Assembly: GCF_022921055.1 (NCBI RefSeq)
Contig: NZ_CP095061.1
Location: 2,767,501 to 2,831,500, forward strand
Length of the DNA: 64,000 nt
Source: Hymenobacter volaticus
Lineage (GTDB): Bacteria; Bacteroidota; Bacteroidia; Cytophagales; Hymenobacteraceae
Direction: 5' to 3'
A program made the position numbers and the translations under genes. Below the pieces are notes generated by a model. The model was not told where the DNA came from. It ran no database searches and worked only from the letters and a program-made list of their open reading frames with translations. How positions within the stretch are numbered: position 1 is the first letter of the stretch; every line of letters begins with the position of its first letter. Positions 7,973 through 17,063 of this stretch are shown piece after piece.

Positions 7973-10654
7973 TTACAATGATTTCTCCACCAACTCCTCG
8001 GCTTTGCCAATAGCGGCCGTCAAACCGGCTGCATTCTTGCCGCCGGCCGTGGCGAAGAACGGCTGTCCGCCGCCGCCGCCCTGGATTTCCTTGGCCAGTT
8101 CGCGCACTAGCGTTGATGCATTCAGCTTTCCTCCTTTAGCTAGTTCATCATCCAACATCACGGCTAGCTGGGGCTTGCCGTCGATTTCAGCCCCGAGCAC
8201 AGCTACAAGGTTAGGCACAGCCTGGCGCAGGTTGAAAGCCAGGGTTTTCAGGCCGTCGGCCGACGTTACCTGCACCTGGGCCGCCAAGAAGTTGACACCG
8301 CCCAGGGGTTTCACCTGACCCACTAGCTGCTCTTTCTGCTGGTTGATGCTTTGCTGCGCGAATTGCTCGATTTGCTTGCGCAAACCGGCGGTTTCCTCGC
8401 TGAGCTTCTCAATGCTGGTCAGCAGCTGCTGCGGGTTGCCGAGGGCTTCGCGCACCTGGGCCAGCAAGTCGAGTTGCTGATTGACGTAGCTTTCGGCAGC
8501 TTCGGCGGTTACAGCCTCGATGCGGCGCACCCCGGCGCCCACAGCACTTTCCGCCGTGATTTTGAAGTAACCGATGTCGCCGGTGGTGCGCACGTGGGTG
8601 CCGCCACACAGCTCCACCGAGAAGTCGCGGTCGAAGGTGATGACGCGCACGAACTCGCCGTACTTTTCCCCGAACAGCGCCGTAGCACCCAGGTTTTTAG
8701 CCTCGGCAATAGGCACGTTACGGCGCTCATCGAGCGGAATTTGCTGGCGGATTTTCTCGTTGACGATAGTTTCCACCTGCCGCAGCTGGTCGTCGGTGAC
8801 TTTGGTGAAGTGCGAGAAGTCGAAGCGCAGCAGCTTCTCGTTTACGAGCGAGCCTTTCTGCGCTACGTGGGTGCCTACTACATCGCGCAGAGCAGCTTGC
8901 AGCAGGTGGGTAGCCGTGTGGTTGCGCTGAATTTGGGCGCGGCGGGCGTGGTCGTAGCGGGCCGTAAACTCGGCGTCCAAGTCCTGCGGCAACTCCAGCA
9001 CCGTGTGCACGATGAGGTCGTTTTCCTTTTTGGTGTCCAGTACCCGCACTTTGCTCAACGGCGACTCCAAGTAGCCGGTGTCGCCAATCTGACCGCCCTG
9101 CTCGGCGTAGAACGGGGTTTGGTCGAGCACCACTTGGTACTCGGTTTTGCCTTTACGGTCGGTGCGGCGGTAGCGCAGGATGCGGGCCGGGGCCTCGTCC
9201 TGGTCGTAGCCTACAAAAGCTGGCTGCTCTTCCGATGGCGTCACGATGGTCCAGTCGCTCTGCTCAGCTTCTTGGGCGTTGCGGCTGCGGTTTTTCTGAG
9301 CTTCCAGCTCTACCTTAAATCCTGCCTCGTCTACTGTCAAGCCTTTTTCACGAGCTATAAGAGCCGTAAGGTCCAACGGGAAACCAAAGGTATCCGAAAG
9401 TTCGAAGGCGGTTTTGCCATCGATGCGGTTGCCGTTGGCTTTGGCCGTTTCTTCCAAAGCATCGAGGCGACGCAAACCGGTTTCCAGGGTTTTCAGGAAG
9501 GCAATTTCCTCTTCCTCAATCACGCGCTGCACGAATTGCTGCTGCGCTTTCAATTCGGGGAAAATGTTGCGCATCTGGTCGGCCAGCACGGGCACTAGTT
9601 TGTACAGAAACGGTTGCTTCTGATTCAGTGATGAGAAAGCATAGCGCACCGCCCGGCGCAAGATGCGGCGGATTACGTAGCCAGCCTTCACGTTGCTCGG
9701 CAGCTGACCGTCGGCAATGGTGAAGCTGATGGTACGGATATGGTCGGCAATAACCCGGATGGCAATATCAGTTTTCTCGTTTTCGGTAGCGGGTTGGTCG
9801 TTAACCGTGGCGGGTGAGGTGCCGTGGTATTCCAGGCCCACTTCCTTGGCAATGAACTGAATGAGCGGCTGGAATACGTCGGTGTCGTAGTTGGACTTTA
9901 CGCCCGACACGGCCATCATCAACCGCTCGAAGCCCATGCCGGTATCCACGTTCTGCTGCGGCAGTTTCAGCAGCGACTTGTCGGCACGGCGCTCGAACTC
10001 CATGAACACGTTGTTCCAGATTTCCACCACTTGCGGGTGGTCGGCATTCACCAACTCGCGGCCTGACTTGGCGGCTACTTCGGCTTCGTCGCGCAGGTCG
10101 ATGTGAATTTCGGTGCAGGGGCCGCACGGACCCGTATCGCCCATCTCCCAGAAGTTGTCTTTCTTGTTGCCGGGCAAAATGCGCTCCTCAGCCACGTACT
10201 GCCGCCACAGGTCCTGCGTCTCGGTATCGGGGCCGAGGCCGTCACCTTGGTCACCCTCGAAGTACGTAACGTAGAGTCGGTCTTTGGGCAGTTTGAATAC
10301 GTCGGTAAGCAGTTCCCAGGCCCAGGCAATGGCCTCCTTCTTGAAGTAGTCACCGAACGACCAGTTGCCGAGCATCTCGAACATGGTGTGGTGGTAAGTA
10401 TCATAACCTACCTCTTCCAGGTCGTTGTGCTTGCCCGACACGCGCAAACACTTTTGGGTGTCGACGATGCGCTTAAAGGGCGCGGGCTTGTTGCCGAGGA
10501 AGTAATCCTTGAACGGGGCCATGCCCGAGTTGATAAACAGCAGCGTGGGGTCATCCTTCACCACAATCGGGGCCGAGGGCACGATGTGGTGGCCTTTGGA
10601 AGCAAAGAAATCAAGGAATTGCTGGCGGACGTGGCTGGCGGTAGGAAGTGACAT
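7973..10654 (-). CDS. alaS: Alanyl-tRNA synthetase
   Basis: AlaRS charges tRNA(Ala) with alanine in the cytoplasm and edits Ser and Gly mischarging. The full 893-residue chain is present. It contains the class II catalytic core (FLDFFASKGHHIVPSAP, NSGMAPFKDYFLG, DTGPCGPCTEIH, with motif 3 near DTGMGFERL), the tRNA-recognition helices, the editing domain with HNHTATHLLQAAL and CGGTHV zinc-site residues, and a C-terminal C-Ala domain ending in GGGGGQPFFATAGGKN. The ATG at 10654 matches the family start (MSLPTASHVRQQFLDFF). A perfect -7 element lies about 130 bases upstream. A divergent MerR gene begins 270 bases away. The TonB-domain gene at 7964 follows within 8 bases. Confidence 0.98.
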   Translation of the reverse strand: MSLPTASHVRQQFLDFFASKGHHIVPSAPIVVKDDPTLLFINSGMAPFKDYFLGNKPAPFKRIVDTQKCLRVSGKHNDLEEVGYDTYHHTMFEMLGNWSFGDYFKKEAIAWAWELLTDVFKLPKDRLYVTYFEGDQGDGLGPDTETQDLWRQYVAEERILPGNKKDNFWEMGDTGPCGPCTEIHIDLRDEAEVAAKSGRELVNADHPQVVEIWNNVFMEFERRADKSLLKLPQQNVDTGMGFERLMMAVSGVKSNYDTDVFQPLIQFIAKEVGLEYHGTSPATVNDQPATENEKTDIAIRVIADHIRTISFTIADGQLPSNVKAGYVIRRILRRAVRYAFSSLNQKQPFLYKLVPVLADQMRNIFPELKAQQQFVQRVIEEEEIAFLKTLETGLRRLDALEETAKANGNRIDGKTAFELSDTFGFPLDLTALIAREKGLTVDEAGFKVELEAQKNRSRNAQEAEQSDWTIVTPSEEQPAFVGYDQDEAPARILRYRRTDRKGKTEYQVVLDQTPFYAEQGGQIGDTGYLESPLSKVRVLDTKKENDLIVHTVLELPQDLDAEFTARYDHARRAQIQRNHTATHLLQAALRDVVGTHVAQKGSLVNEKLLRFDFSHFTKVTDDQLRQVETIVNEKIRQQIPLDERRNVPIAEAKNLGATALFGEKYGEFVRVITFDRDFSVELCGGTHVRTTGDIGYFKITAESAVGAGVRRIEAVTAEAAESYVNQQLDLLAQVREALGNPQQLLTSIEKLSEETAGLRKQIEQFAQQSINQQKEQLVGQVKPLGGVNFLAAQVQVTSADGLKTLAFNLRQAVPNLVAVLGAEIDGKPQLAVMLDDELAKGGKLNASTLVRELAKEIQGGGGGQPFFATAGGKNAAGLTAAIGKAEELVEKSL

Positions 10655-10785
10655 GGGCAGTTAGAACACCAAGCCCCAGCTTGGCGAGTCGTAAGGGGCG
10701 TTGAACGAAATGAGCTGAGCCGATGAAATTGGCAGCGGCCGGTATTTTGGTTACTTTTCGCAATTAAAGGTAATGGCGCTTGCGG

Positions 10786-10793
10786 CAAAGGTA
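10786..10793 (-). promoter_or_regulatory. Candidate -7 element of the alaS promoter
   Basis: TACCTTTG on the minus strand is an exact TAnnTTTG match in the alaS-merR divergent region. A TTTC lies about 20 bases further upstream where TTTG would be expected. Confidence 0.45.
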
Positions 10794-10924
10794 GCCGACC
10801 TGAATTGGAAAGCGAAACGTCGGCTAGCAGCCGAAGTTTGTGCATTAGTTGACCGCTATGCCGCCGTCCTATTACTACCGTTCAACGAGACGTGAAGCGC
10901 AGCCTTCGCGCTACAGCCTACGCT

Positions 10925-11284
10925 ATGCCTTATAAAGAGCGCGACATCGAAAAGCAATACTTCACCATCGGCGAGGTAGCCGCGCAGTTCAACGTGGCGC
11001 CGTCGCTGATACGGTTTTGGGAAACCGAGTTCGAGGAATTGCGCCCGCGCAAAAGCAAGAAAGGCAACCGCCTCTACACGCCCCAAGACATCGACATCTT
11101 CCGCACCATTTACCACCTCGTGAAGGAACGCGGCTATACCATTCCCGGTGCCCGCGACATGATCAAGCAGAAAGGCCCCCAGCTCAAAGAGAAAATCGAC
11201 GTGATTCAGAGCCTGGAGAAAGTGCGCAAGTTCTTAATCAACATGAAGAAAGAGCTGGACGCCATCGGTAAGGCGCAGAGCTAA
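10925..11284 (+). CDS. MerR-family transcriptional regulator
   Basis: A small DNA-binding regulator of 119 residues when started at 10925 (MPYKERDIEKQYF). Eleven further upstream codons are open but look untranslated. The winged-helix head is classic MerR: YFTIGEVAAQFNVAPSLIRFWETEF, then RLYTPQDIDIFRTIYHLVKERGYTI, followed by a coiled-coil dimerisation helix. There is no effector-binding domain and no Cys cluster, so it is not a metal- or drug-sensing type. Proteins like this are conserved in Bacteroidota without a known signal. It is divergent from alaS and upstream of dprA, with a composite repeat between it and dprA. Confidence 0.92.
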   Translation: MPYKERDIEKQYFTIGEVAAQFNVAPSLIRFWETEFEELRPRKSKKGNRLYTPQDIDIFRTIYHLVKERGYTIPGARDMIKQKGPQLKEKIDVIQSLEKVRKFLINMKKELDAIGKAQS

Positions 11285-11321
11285 GTAGTGTCAGCCGATA
11301 CGCTTCTCACTGAGCAAACTA

Positions 11322-11546
11322 GAAAACCAGCTTCACTCCTCAAATGAGGAGGGATTGGGATGAGGAACTTACACCAGAACAACTATTAAATACGTCATGC
11401 TGAGCGCAGCCGAAGCATCTCGCTAGTGTGGTAAAATCAGTTAGCACTGCAACGAGTCGAGCGAGATGCTTCGGCTGCGCTCAGCATGACCGCCAGTAGA
11501 TCAACTATACTCAACCCCTCCTCAGCTGAGGAAAGCTAGTTTTAGC
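11322..11546. repeat. Composite palindromic repeat: outer imperfect arms enclosing a family-A inverted repeat
   Basis: The inner part, 11394-11424 with 11460-11490, is a perfect 31-bp inverted repeat around a 35-base spacer (arm core CATGCTGAGCGCAGCCGAAG). It is enclosed by imperfect outer arms near 11322-11366 and 11512-11546 (CTCCTCAAATGAGGAGG and CCTCCTCAGCTGAGG with CTAG-bearing tails). Related inner copies lie at 37170, 38846 and, decayed, 39601. The outer-plus-inner arrangement recurs at 38791-39016. It fills almost all of the merR-dprA gap. Confidence 0.85.
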
Positions 11547-11590
11547 ATTTCTATCCAGAAAGTAAAATCTACAAGCACACTCTTTATTAT

Positions 11591-12715
11591 ATGAACGATA
11601 CGGATACTCTACTATACGAAGTCGCTCTTACCCTTTTTCCTGGCATCGGGCCGCAGATGACGCGGCAGTTAATGAGCTACGGTGGTTCGGCTAAGAATGT
11701 GCTGCACCTGCCCCCGGGCAAACTGCGCAAGGTTCCAGGCGTGGGGCCAGCCACAGTGGCTATCCTGACGGGCGCCGAACGTACGGCGGCCTTAAAACAA
11801 GCGGAGAGTATACTCCACAAAGCGGAAAAGGAGGAAGTGAAGCTACTTTTTTATACCTCCAAGCAGTTTCCCGCGCGGCTAAAGCAAATTCCTGATGCTC
11901 CTACGCTGCTCTACTACCAAGGCACTGCCGACCTCAACCAACCAAAGATTATTGCTCTCGTTGGCACCCGCAAAGCCACAGACTATGGCCGTGAGCAAAC
12001 CGAGCGGCTGGTACAAGGCCTGGTACAGCACCGCCCCCTGGTGGTAAGTGGCTTGGCCTATGGCATCGACATTGCGGCCCACCGTGCCGCCTTGCAGGAA
12101 GGCTTGGAAACCGTGGGCGTCATGGCTACGGGGTTAGACATTATCTACCCGCCGGCTCATCGCAAAACCGCCGAAAAGATGCGTACCCAAGGCGGTTTGC
12201 TTACCGAGTTTCCGTTTGGCACCCAGCCCGACAAATACAATTTCCCGTCTAGAAATCGAATTATTGCCGGGCTGTCCGATGGCACGGTGGTAGTGGAAGC
12301 GGCCAAGAAAGGAGGCGCGCTTATCACTGCCGATCTGGCAATGGGCTACAACCGGGACGTGTTGGCCGTGCCTGGCCCGCTCGGCTCGGTGGCTTCGGAG
12401 GGCTGCCATGAGCTCATCAAGGCAAACAAAGCCGCTCTTTACTCCGAGCCCCAGGACCTAGAGCAGCAGCTTAATTGGGATTCGGCTTTGCAGTTTCATG
12501 GCAAGCATAAGGGCCCGACAACTCATGATTCGGCGGATTTCACGGCGGCCGAATTTAGCGTAATCGAGGTGCTGCAAGCCACAAAGGAGGAGCACATCGA
12601 TAACCTAGCATGGAAAACGCAGTTACCGATGCACCAAATAGCCTCTCTTCTACTTGGCCTCGAATTTCAAAATATTGTTAAGGCGCTGCCTGGTAAGCGG
12701 TTTACCTTGCTGTAA
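11591..12715 (+). CDS. dprA: DNA-processing protein DprA (Smf)
   Basis: DprA loads RecA onto single-stranded DNA taken up during natural transformation. The 374 residues hold an N-terminal helix-hairpin-helix region (LFPGIGPQMTRQLM, VPGVGPATVAIL), the extended Rossmann fold with VGTRKATDYG, VSGLAYGIDIAAH and FPSRNRIIAGLSDGTVVVEA, and a C-terminal winged-helix-like domain (FTAAEFSVIEVLQATKEEHI). Length and order are normal. The ATG at 11591 follows an AT-rich leader just downstream of the composite repeat. No other competence gene is adjacent. Confidence 0.96.
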   Translation: MNDTDTLLYEVALTLFPGIGPQMTRQLMSYGGSAKNVLHLPPGKLRKVPGVGPATVAILTGAERTAALKQAESILHKAEKEEVKLLFYTSKQFPARLKQIPDAPTLLYYQGTADLNQPKIIALVGTRKATDYGREQTERLVQGLVQHRPLVVSGLAYGIDIAAHRAALQEGLETVGVMATGLDIIYPPAHRKTAEKMRTQGGLLTEFPFGTQPDKYNFPSRNRIIAGLSDGTVVVEAAKKGGALITADLAMGYNRDVLAVPGPLGSVASEGCHELIKANKAALYSEPQDLEQQLNWDSALQFHGKHKGPTTHDSADFTAAEFSVIEVLQATKEEHIDNLAWKTQLPMHQIASLLLGLEFQNIVKALPGKRFTLL

Positions 12716-12816
12716 GTTGCCAAGGTTGCTTCAATCGATAATCGAGCTTCTCAACTGGACACCAGCAACGAACAATTGTTGAACGATACGCATACTCAAC
12801 CTTTACGCCCCAGGAA

Positions 12817-13626
12817 ATGCTCCTCTACAATGGTCAGTTGCTACTTGATGAAGATTTTGCGCTGACCTTACCGAACCGGGGGCTGTTTTTCAACGATGGC
12901 TTTTTTGAGACGCTGGTGTGGACCGATGGCAGCATCCGCTACCTGCCGCATCACCTAGCCCGAATGGAGCGCGCGGCGGCAGCATTGGGTCTTACGTTAC
13001 CGCCCGAGCTAGTTACGGCCGAAGGCCTGACGCATATGCTCGGCAAGCTAGCAACCGGCAGTGCGCACCGTCTTCGGTTGCAATTGTGGCGCAGCGGTGG
13101 CGGCCTTTACGCTCCCGAAACCACTGAGTGTAGCTGGCTGGCCACAACGCGGCCATTTCAGCCCAACGATGCGCCGCTAGCTACGACTGGCTTTGCCGAA
13201 ACGGTCCAAACCCGGCTTTCACTGGTTTCATTCTGCAAAGGCCCCGAAAGCTTGACGTACGTGCTAGCCGCTCGGGAAAGAATTCAACGCAACCTCGACG
13301 AACTGATATTACTGGATACTGCCGGCCACGTGGCCGAAACCGTGTCGGCAGCCATTTTCTGGATATCCGACAACTGCCTGTTTACGCCCGCCTTAACTAC
13401 GGGATGCGTAGCGGGGGTACGACGTGCACACTTGCTGCAAGTAGCGAAAAAGCATGGATTGGAGTGCCAAGAAGGACTATTTCAGCCCGCGGCTCTACTA
13501 CGAGCAGAAACTGTGTTTACCGCCAACGTGGCCGGCATCCGGGTGCTAAGCGGCGTAGGTGAGGTTCGATGGGATACGGTGTCTCCGCTCCTATTCTCGA
13601 TCCGAGGTTGGGAGGCGGGGCAATAG
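12817..13626 (+). CDS. Aminotransferase class IV (aminodeoxychorismate lyase or branched-chain aminotransferase type)
   Basis: A PLP-dependent fold-type-IV enzyme of 269 residues. Visible signatures are YNGQLLLDEDFALTLPNRGLFFNDGFFETL at the start, the segment SFCKGPESLTYVLAARER that holds the likely Schiff-base lysine, and AETVSAAIFWI, which matches the family E-x-x-x-x-N/A-hhF strand contacting the cofactor. The family includes PabC, which makes 4-aminobenzoate for folate, and branched-chain or D-amino-acid transaminases. The short length and motif spelling lean towards PabC-like, but this cannot be settled by eye. Its 3' end overlaps the convergent small gene by 36 bases. Confidence 0.85.
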   Translation: MLLYNGQLLLDEDFALTLPNRGLFFNDGFFETLVWTDGSIRYLPHHLARMERAAAALGLTLPPELVTAEGLTHMLGKLATGSAHRLRLQLWRSGGGLYAPETTECSWLATTRPFQPNDAPLATTGFAETVQTRLSLVSFCKGPESLTYVLAARERIQRNLDELILLDTAGHVAETVSAAIFWISDNCLFTPALTTGCVAGVRRAHLLQVAKKHGLECQEGLFQPAALLRAETVFTANVAGIRVLSGVGEVRWDTVSPLLFSIRGWEAGQ

Positions 13627-13827
13627 GTAGTTGGGGTGCAGCGGACGCCCACACAGCACCCGCCAACTCTCCTCGAATTCGTTTAGATCTTCTTCGGTTA
13701 CTTCATTAAGGCGCAAGATTTCAAGTCGATCTTGAGCATTACTAGCTAAGGAATAAAGAGCAATCAAAGCCCGGTGCCGACGGGAAAGCGGACTTGGGTT
13801 TGTGCAAGATAGAGCCATTGAGTTCAT
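13591..13827 (-). CDS. Small hypothetical protein, convergent with the aminotransferase gene
   Basis: A possible 78-residue cytoplasmic protein. The frame is open to 13863, but a start at 13827 (MNSMALSCTNPSPLSRRHRALIALYSLASNAQ) avoids an unlikely N-terminus. The sequence is helical and acidic in the middle (VTEEDLNEFEESW) and ends LLPRLPTSDRE. Its C-terminal 36 bases run antisense to the end of the aminotransferase gene. I recognise no family. Codon texture looks plausible, but without homologues it may be spurious. Confidence 0.45.
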   Translation of the reverse strand: MNSMALSCTNPSPLSRRHRALIALYSLASNAQDRLEILRLNEVTEEDLNEFEESWRVLCGRPLHPNYLLPRLPTSDRE

Positions 13828-14048
13828 GACCCGTAAGGTACAGACCCAAATCATATTTTGCACTATTACGCTTTGATTGAATTTTTCTAATAGCCTATAA
13901 ATTAGCTTTACGAGTATGCAATCTGCTAATTTACTGCATTTTACAAAGACAACTTATTGCGTGAGTAAAAGTCATAGCAATTCACTGTCTGCTGCTACAT
14001 ACAGGCAACATACCAACAAATGAAAATACCCATCTTACTATAATGCAA

Positions 14049-14842
14049 CTAGACTGCTACTGGCGCTTTAATAGCTGGCCACGACTCGTAGTTGTCTAGT
14101 TGAAAATCTTCAAACTGAAACGAGAAGATGTCCTTCACCTCGGGTTGAGGCGCATTTGGGGTAACGGATGCGGCTCCCGGGTGAGTTGGAGGCGAGCTTG
14201 TTCGAGATGGTTGCTATAGAGGTGCGTGTCGCCGCCAGTCCAAATGAACTCGCCGGGCTGTAAGCCGGTTACCTGCGCCATCATCAGCGTGAGCAAGGCA
14301 TAGGAGGCAATGTTGAAGGGTACGCCCAAGAACACGTCGGCGGAGCGCTGGTAGAGCTGACACGAAAGCCGCCCTTCGGCCACGTAGAACTGGAACAGCG
14401 CGTGGCAGGGTGTAAGGCGCATTTGCGGCAGGTCGGCTACGTTCCAGGCCGACACCACCATGCGCCGCGAATCGGGCTGCGTACGGAGCAGGCGCACCAT
14501 TTCGGCTATCTGGTCGATGCTCTGGCCGTCGGGGGTTTGCCAACTGCGCCACTGCTGGCCGTAGATGGGGCCAAGGCTACCATCGGCATCGGCCCACTCC
14601 CGCCAAATCTTCACGCCTACTTCTTCCAAGGAATTGTTGTTGGTGTCGCCGCGCAGAAACCACAGCAATTCGTGGATGATGCTTTTGAGGTGCACCTTCT
14701 TGGTGGTCACCAGCGGAAAGCCCTGCGCCAAATCAAACCGCATCTGCGGGCCGAAAACCGAGAGCGTGCCCGTACCCGTGCGGTCGGTTTTGGGGGTGCC
14801 GTGGTCGAGGATGTGGCGGACGAGGTCGAGGTATTGGCGCAT
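14049..14842 (-). pseudogene. thyA: Thymidylate synthase with a single-base deletion near its 3' end
   Basis: ThyA methylates dUMP to dTMP using methylene-tetrahydrofolate. Residues 1-234 match the family throughout: [31 protein letters not shown], catalytic Cys146 in [28 protein letters not shown] and [10 protein letters not shown]. The frame then stops at 14135 just after LPQMRLNP. Restoring one base in the CCC run at 14142-14144 continues the frame as [18 protein letters not shown] and on to IKAPVAV and a stop at 14049-14051. That gives exactly 264 residues, the length of E. coli ThyA, with the canonical C-terminus that closes over the active site. Since the enzyme is usually essential and four other genes here show the same fault, a sequencing error is likelier than decay. 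Confidence 0.93.
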
Positions 14843-14870
14843 GAGCAGAAAGCTGATTGGGATATGGCGT

Positions 14871-14903
14871 CAAAAGTAAAGAAAGTAGTTTGAGGCCGAC
14901 AAA
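14871..14903 (-). promoter_or_regulatory. Candidate thyA promoter (-33 and -7 elements)
   Basis: On the minus strand TTTG (14903-14900) is followed after 21 bases by TACTTTTG (14878-14871), matching the Bacteroidota -33/-7 pattern. The ATG lies 28 bases further on. Confidence 0.55.
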
Positions 14904-14950
14904 CCTTCTTCCTTGTAATGCGGGCGCCGCGGGTATCTTGGAAAGCAAAA

Positions 14951-14971
14951 AGCCGCCTGGGTGAGGCGGCT
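14951..14971 (-). terminator. Rho-independent terminator of the TIGR03643-like gene
   Basis: An 8-bp GC-rich stem (AGCCGCCT with AGGCGGCT, 5-base loop) is followed on the minus strand by TTTTT. Confidence 0.8.
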
Positions 14972-14998
14972 CTTGCACTTTAGTTGCAAGGCAGTTTT

Positions 14999-15295
14999 CT
15001 ACCGCTTGCTGATCTTGTTCATCGAAATACTTCTCTGCTGGTTGGCTTTGAAATGACGAGGTTCTTCGGCTTGTAGGGCACGGTGCTTGGTGGTGCGGCC
15101 AGCCATACGCTTGCGCCACATGCGAAACGATGAAGGCTTCATTGTGGTCCGCATCAAGGCAATTACCTCTTTTTCAAGTAAACCAAACTGCGCTTCTATC
15201 GCCTCAAAGGGAGTTCTGTCTTCCCAACCCATCTCAATAATGCGGTCCGTATCGGCCGCCGATAGGCTCTTGGCTACAATGGTTTCCTTGCTCAT
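14999..15295 (-). CDS. TIGR03643 / DUF2805-family small protein
   Basis: A 98-residue basic cytoplasmic protein. The segment DRIIEMGWEDRTPFEAIEAQ, followed by KEVIALMRTTMKPSSFRMWR and KRMAGRTTKH, is the hallmark of the TIGR03643 (DUF2805) family. The first helices have a helix-turn-helix look and the C-terminal third is very basic, so nucleic-acid binding is a fair guess, but no function is established that I know of. The C-terminal extension after KHRALQ is longer than in the shortest members. A terminator lies directly downstream. Confidence 0.88.
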   Translation of the reverse strand: MSKETIVAKSLSAADTDRIIEMGWEDRTPFEAIEAQFGLLEKEVIALMRTTMKPSSFRMWRKRMAGRTTKHRALQAEEPRHFKANQQRSISMNKISKR

Positions 15296-15408
15296 ACGAC
15301 ACTAGCTAAAGTAAAAAGGATAGACAGACGAGTCTGCGAGTTATTTCACCTGCAAACCACCCTGCTTACTCTTACAACAATTTCGCGCCGAAATTGCCTT
15401 GGCAGTAA

Positions 15409-16911
15409 CTACTTATTTGCTGTTGCCCCGAGTTTCTTGAGGTGCTCGACTGCGCCGGTATTCTTCGGATTCAAGGCCAACGACTGCTTGTAGTTGCTGA
15501 TGGCAAGCGCGTTGTTGCCAGTCATTTCGTAGGCTTCTGCTAAGCTGTCGTAGGTGTTCCAGCTGTTGGGATGCAGGCTGACATTTAGTTTGAATAACTC
15601 GATAGCCTGCTTGGGGTTGCCTGCACGAGCTAGCTTATAGCCCCATTCATTTACGTACTCTTCGGTAAGGTGCAGGTCAGGATGCTTTTTCTTGACTGCT
15701 TTATACACGTCGAGGGCTTGGTTGTACTTGCTCGTAGCTAGGCTGCTTTGGAAAGCTTGAAGACCGGGTGGTACGCCGTAGATGCCTGCTACTATCTGGT
15801 CGGCTACTTCATAAAGCCGGCCTTGCGTTCCTCTATCCGATTCGTTGGACAGCACCACAATGCCAAAGCCGAGTTCGGGATAAAAGCTACAGTAGCTAGC
15901 AAATCCAAAGGTGCCGCCCGTGTGCAAAAGCTGACGTTTGCTGTCGGCGGTCTTGCGCATATTCCAGTTCAAGCCAATGGCCTCTTCCTCCAAGCTACCC
16001 CACGTTGGCTGGTGACTTAGCACTACAGCCTTATTGGTTTCTGCGAGCTGAAAAGCCAGATACTTCACCATATCGGCCGCGCTGTACCGCAACCCACCCG
16101 ACGGCTCCAAGTTATCAATGAAGTGGTAGGGCATGCGGCTGCCCTTTTCGTTGTGCCCAACCGCCAATAAGTTGTTGCCGGCTTTTACACTCGTGGCGCT
16201 CTGCATGTGCAGCGGCTTTTCAATGTACTTCTCCACTAGCTTCTCGTACGGAGTCTGGTAGACGTTTTCGAGGATGTAGGCCAGAAGTTGAGCCCCGGCA
16301 TTGGAATGCCGCGGAATTAGCCCGGGCACGGTATCGAGCTTAACGGTATGCAGGTCGTCGTAGAAATTTTGTTTGGTGTAGGTGCGAGCGGCTCGGAGAA
16401 TAAGCGCCGGTATAGAATCGGGGTTGGCTTGTTGCAGTACAGCACTTCGGTCGGGCAGATTGTCGGGTAAGGCGGAAGTGGTGTTGGCCAGGTGCAGCAG
16501 CTTGATCGGCTTGCCGGCGTACGCCAGGTTTGGATAAGCCCCTTTCAAGTAGTTGCGCACGTCATCCTCTAGGCTTAGCCGCTTCTCCGCCACGGCCTGC
16601 GCCAGCAAAAGGCTAGCAAACGTTTTGCTGACAGAGCCGATTTCGTAAACGGTGTTCTGAGTTGGCGCTTTGTTCGTTCCTTTCTCGGTGGTACCGAAAT
16701 TGTAGAAGTAGGTTTGCTTGTCTTTGATGATGCCAATTGACAGCCCCACTCGGGTCGGCTCTTTAATAAAGGCCGCCCCCTCCCGCTGCACAACTAAGTC
16801 TAGCTGACTTTTCAAGTTGCGACCTGTTGCCGGCGCAGTGGACTGCGCTGAGGCGAATGAAAGGGTCGAAGCGAACAACCAAGTGAGAATAGCGCAGCGG
16901 TTTGCAGTCAT
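15409..16911 (-). CDS. Exported serine hydrolase of the beta-lactamase/class C PBP family with C-terminal TPR repeats
   Basis: A periplasmic hydrolase of 500 residues from the start at 16911, which gives a signal peptide ending SFASAQ. An in-frame ATG 8 codons earlier is possible. The catalytic serine lies in SVSK (Ser93-Lys96, in YEIGSVSKTFA), and the third motif is HTG at 330-332. The second motif, normally Tyr-x-Asn, reads His202-Ser-Asn, which is unusual. From about residue 375 the chain turns into tetratricopeptide repeats (AIELFKLNVSLHPNSWNTYDSLAEAYE; AISNYKQSLALNPKN). Family members cleave D-Ala peptides, esters or amides, and the real substrate is unknown. The gene is transcribed alone. 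Confidence 0.88.
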   Translation of the reverse strand: MTANRCAILTWLFASTLSFASAQSTAPATGRNLKSQLDLVVQREGAAFIKEPTRVGLSIGIIKDKQTYFYNFGTTEKGTNKAPTQNTVYEIGSVSKTFASLLLAQAVAEKRLSLEDDVRNYLKGAYPNLAYAGKPIKLLHLANTTSALPDNLPDRSAVLQQANPDSIPALILRAARTYTKQNFYDDLHTVKLDTVPGLIPRHSNAGAQLLAYILENVYQTPYEKLVEKYIEKPLHMQSATSVKAGNNLLAVGHNEKGSRMPYHFIDNLEPSGGLRYSAADMVKYLAFQLAETNKAVVLSHQPTWGSLEEEAIGLNWNMRKTADSKRQLLHTGGTFGFASYCSFYPELGFGIVVLSNESDRGTQGRLYEVADQIVAGIYGVPPGLQAFQSSLATSKYNQALDVYKAVKKKHPDLHLTEEYVNEWGYKLARAGNPKQAIELFKLNVSLHPNSWNTYDSLAEAYEMTGNNALAISNYKQSLALNPKNTGAVEHLKKLGATANK

Positions 16912-17001
16912 AGAGGTTTGATTTTCGCGGGACACCTTTCGTTTAGCAAAAGGTTACAACATACAGCCTACAATCTTTAGCGCTGAAACGCATAAAGTTG
17001 A

Positions 17002-17041
17002 AAACAGAGAAGCCACCCAATTACGGGTGGCTTCTCTGTTT
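17002..17041 (-). terminator. Strong hairpin terminator
   Basis: A perfect 17-bp stem (17002-17018 with 17025-17041) has a 6-base loop and A/T ends. It sits just past the stop of the 17064-17282 gene. Confidence 0.8.
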
Positions 17042-17063
17042 CTTAGACGAAGGACTAAGTGAT

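Noticed and set aside
8351..9598. 415-codon plus-strand frame
   Set aside because: It lies inside alaS on the opposite strand. GC-rich codon bias leaves antisense frames open.
11394..11490. Family-A palindrome as a tRNA or structured RNA gene
   Set aside because: No anticodon or cloverleaf features. It is a simple inverted repeat.
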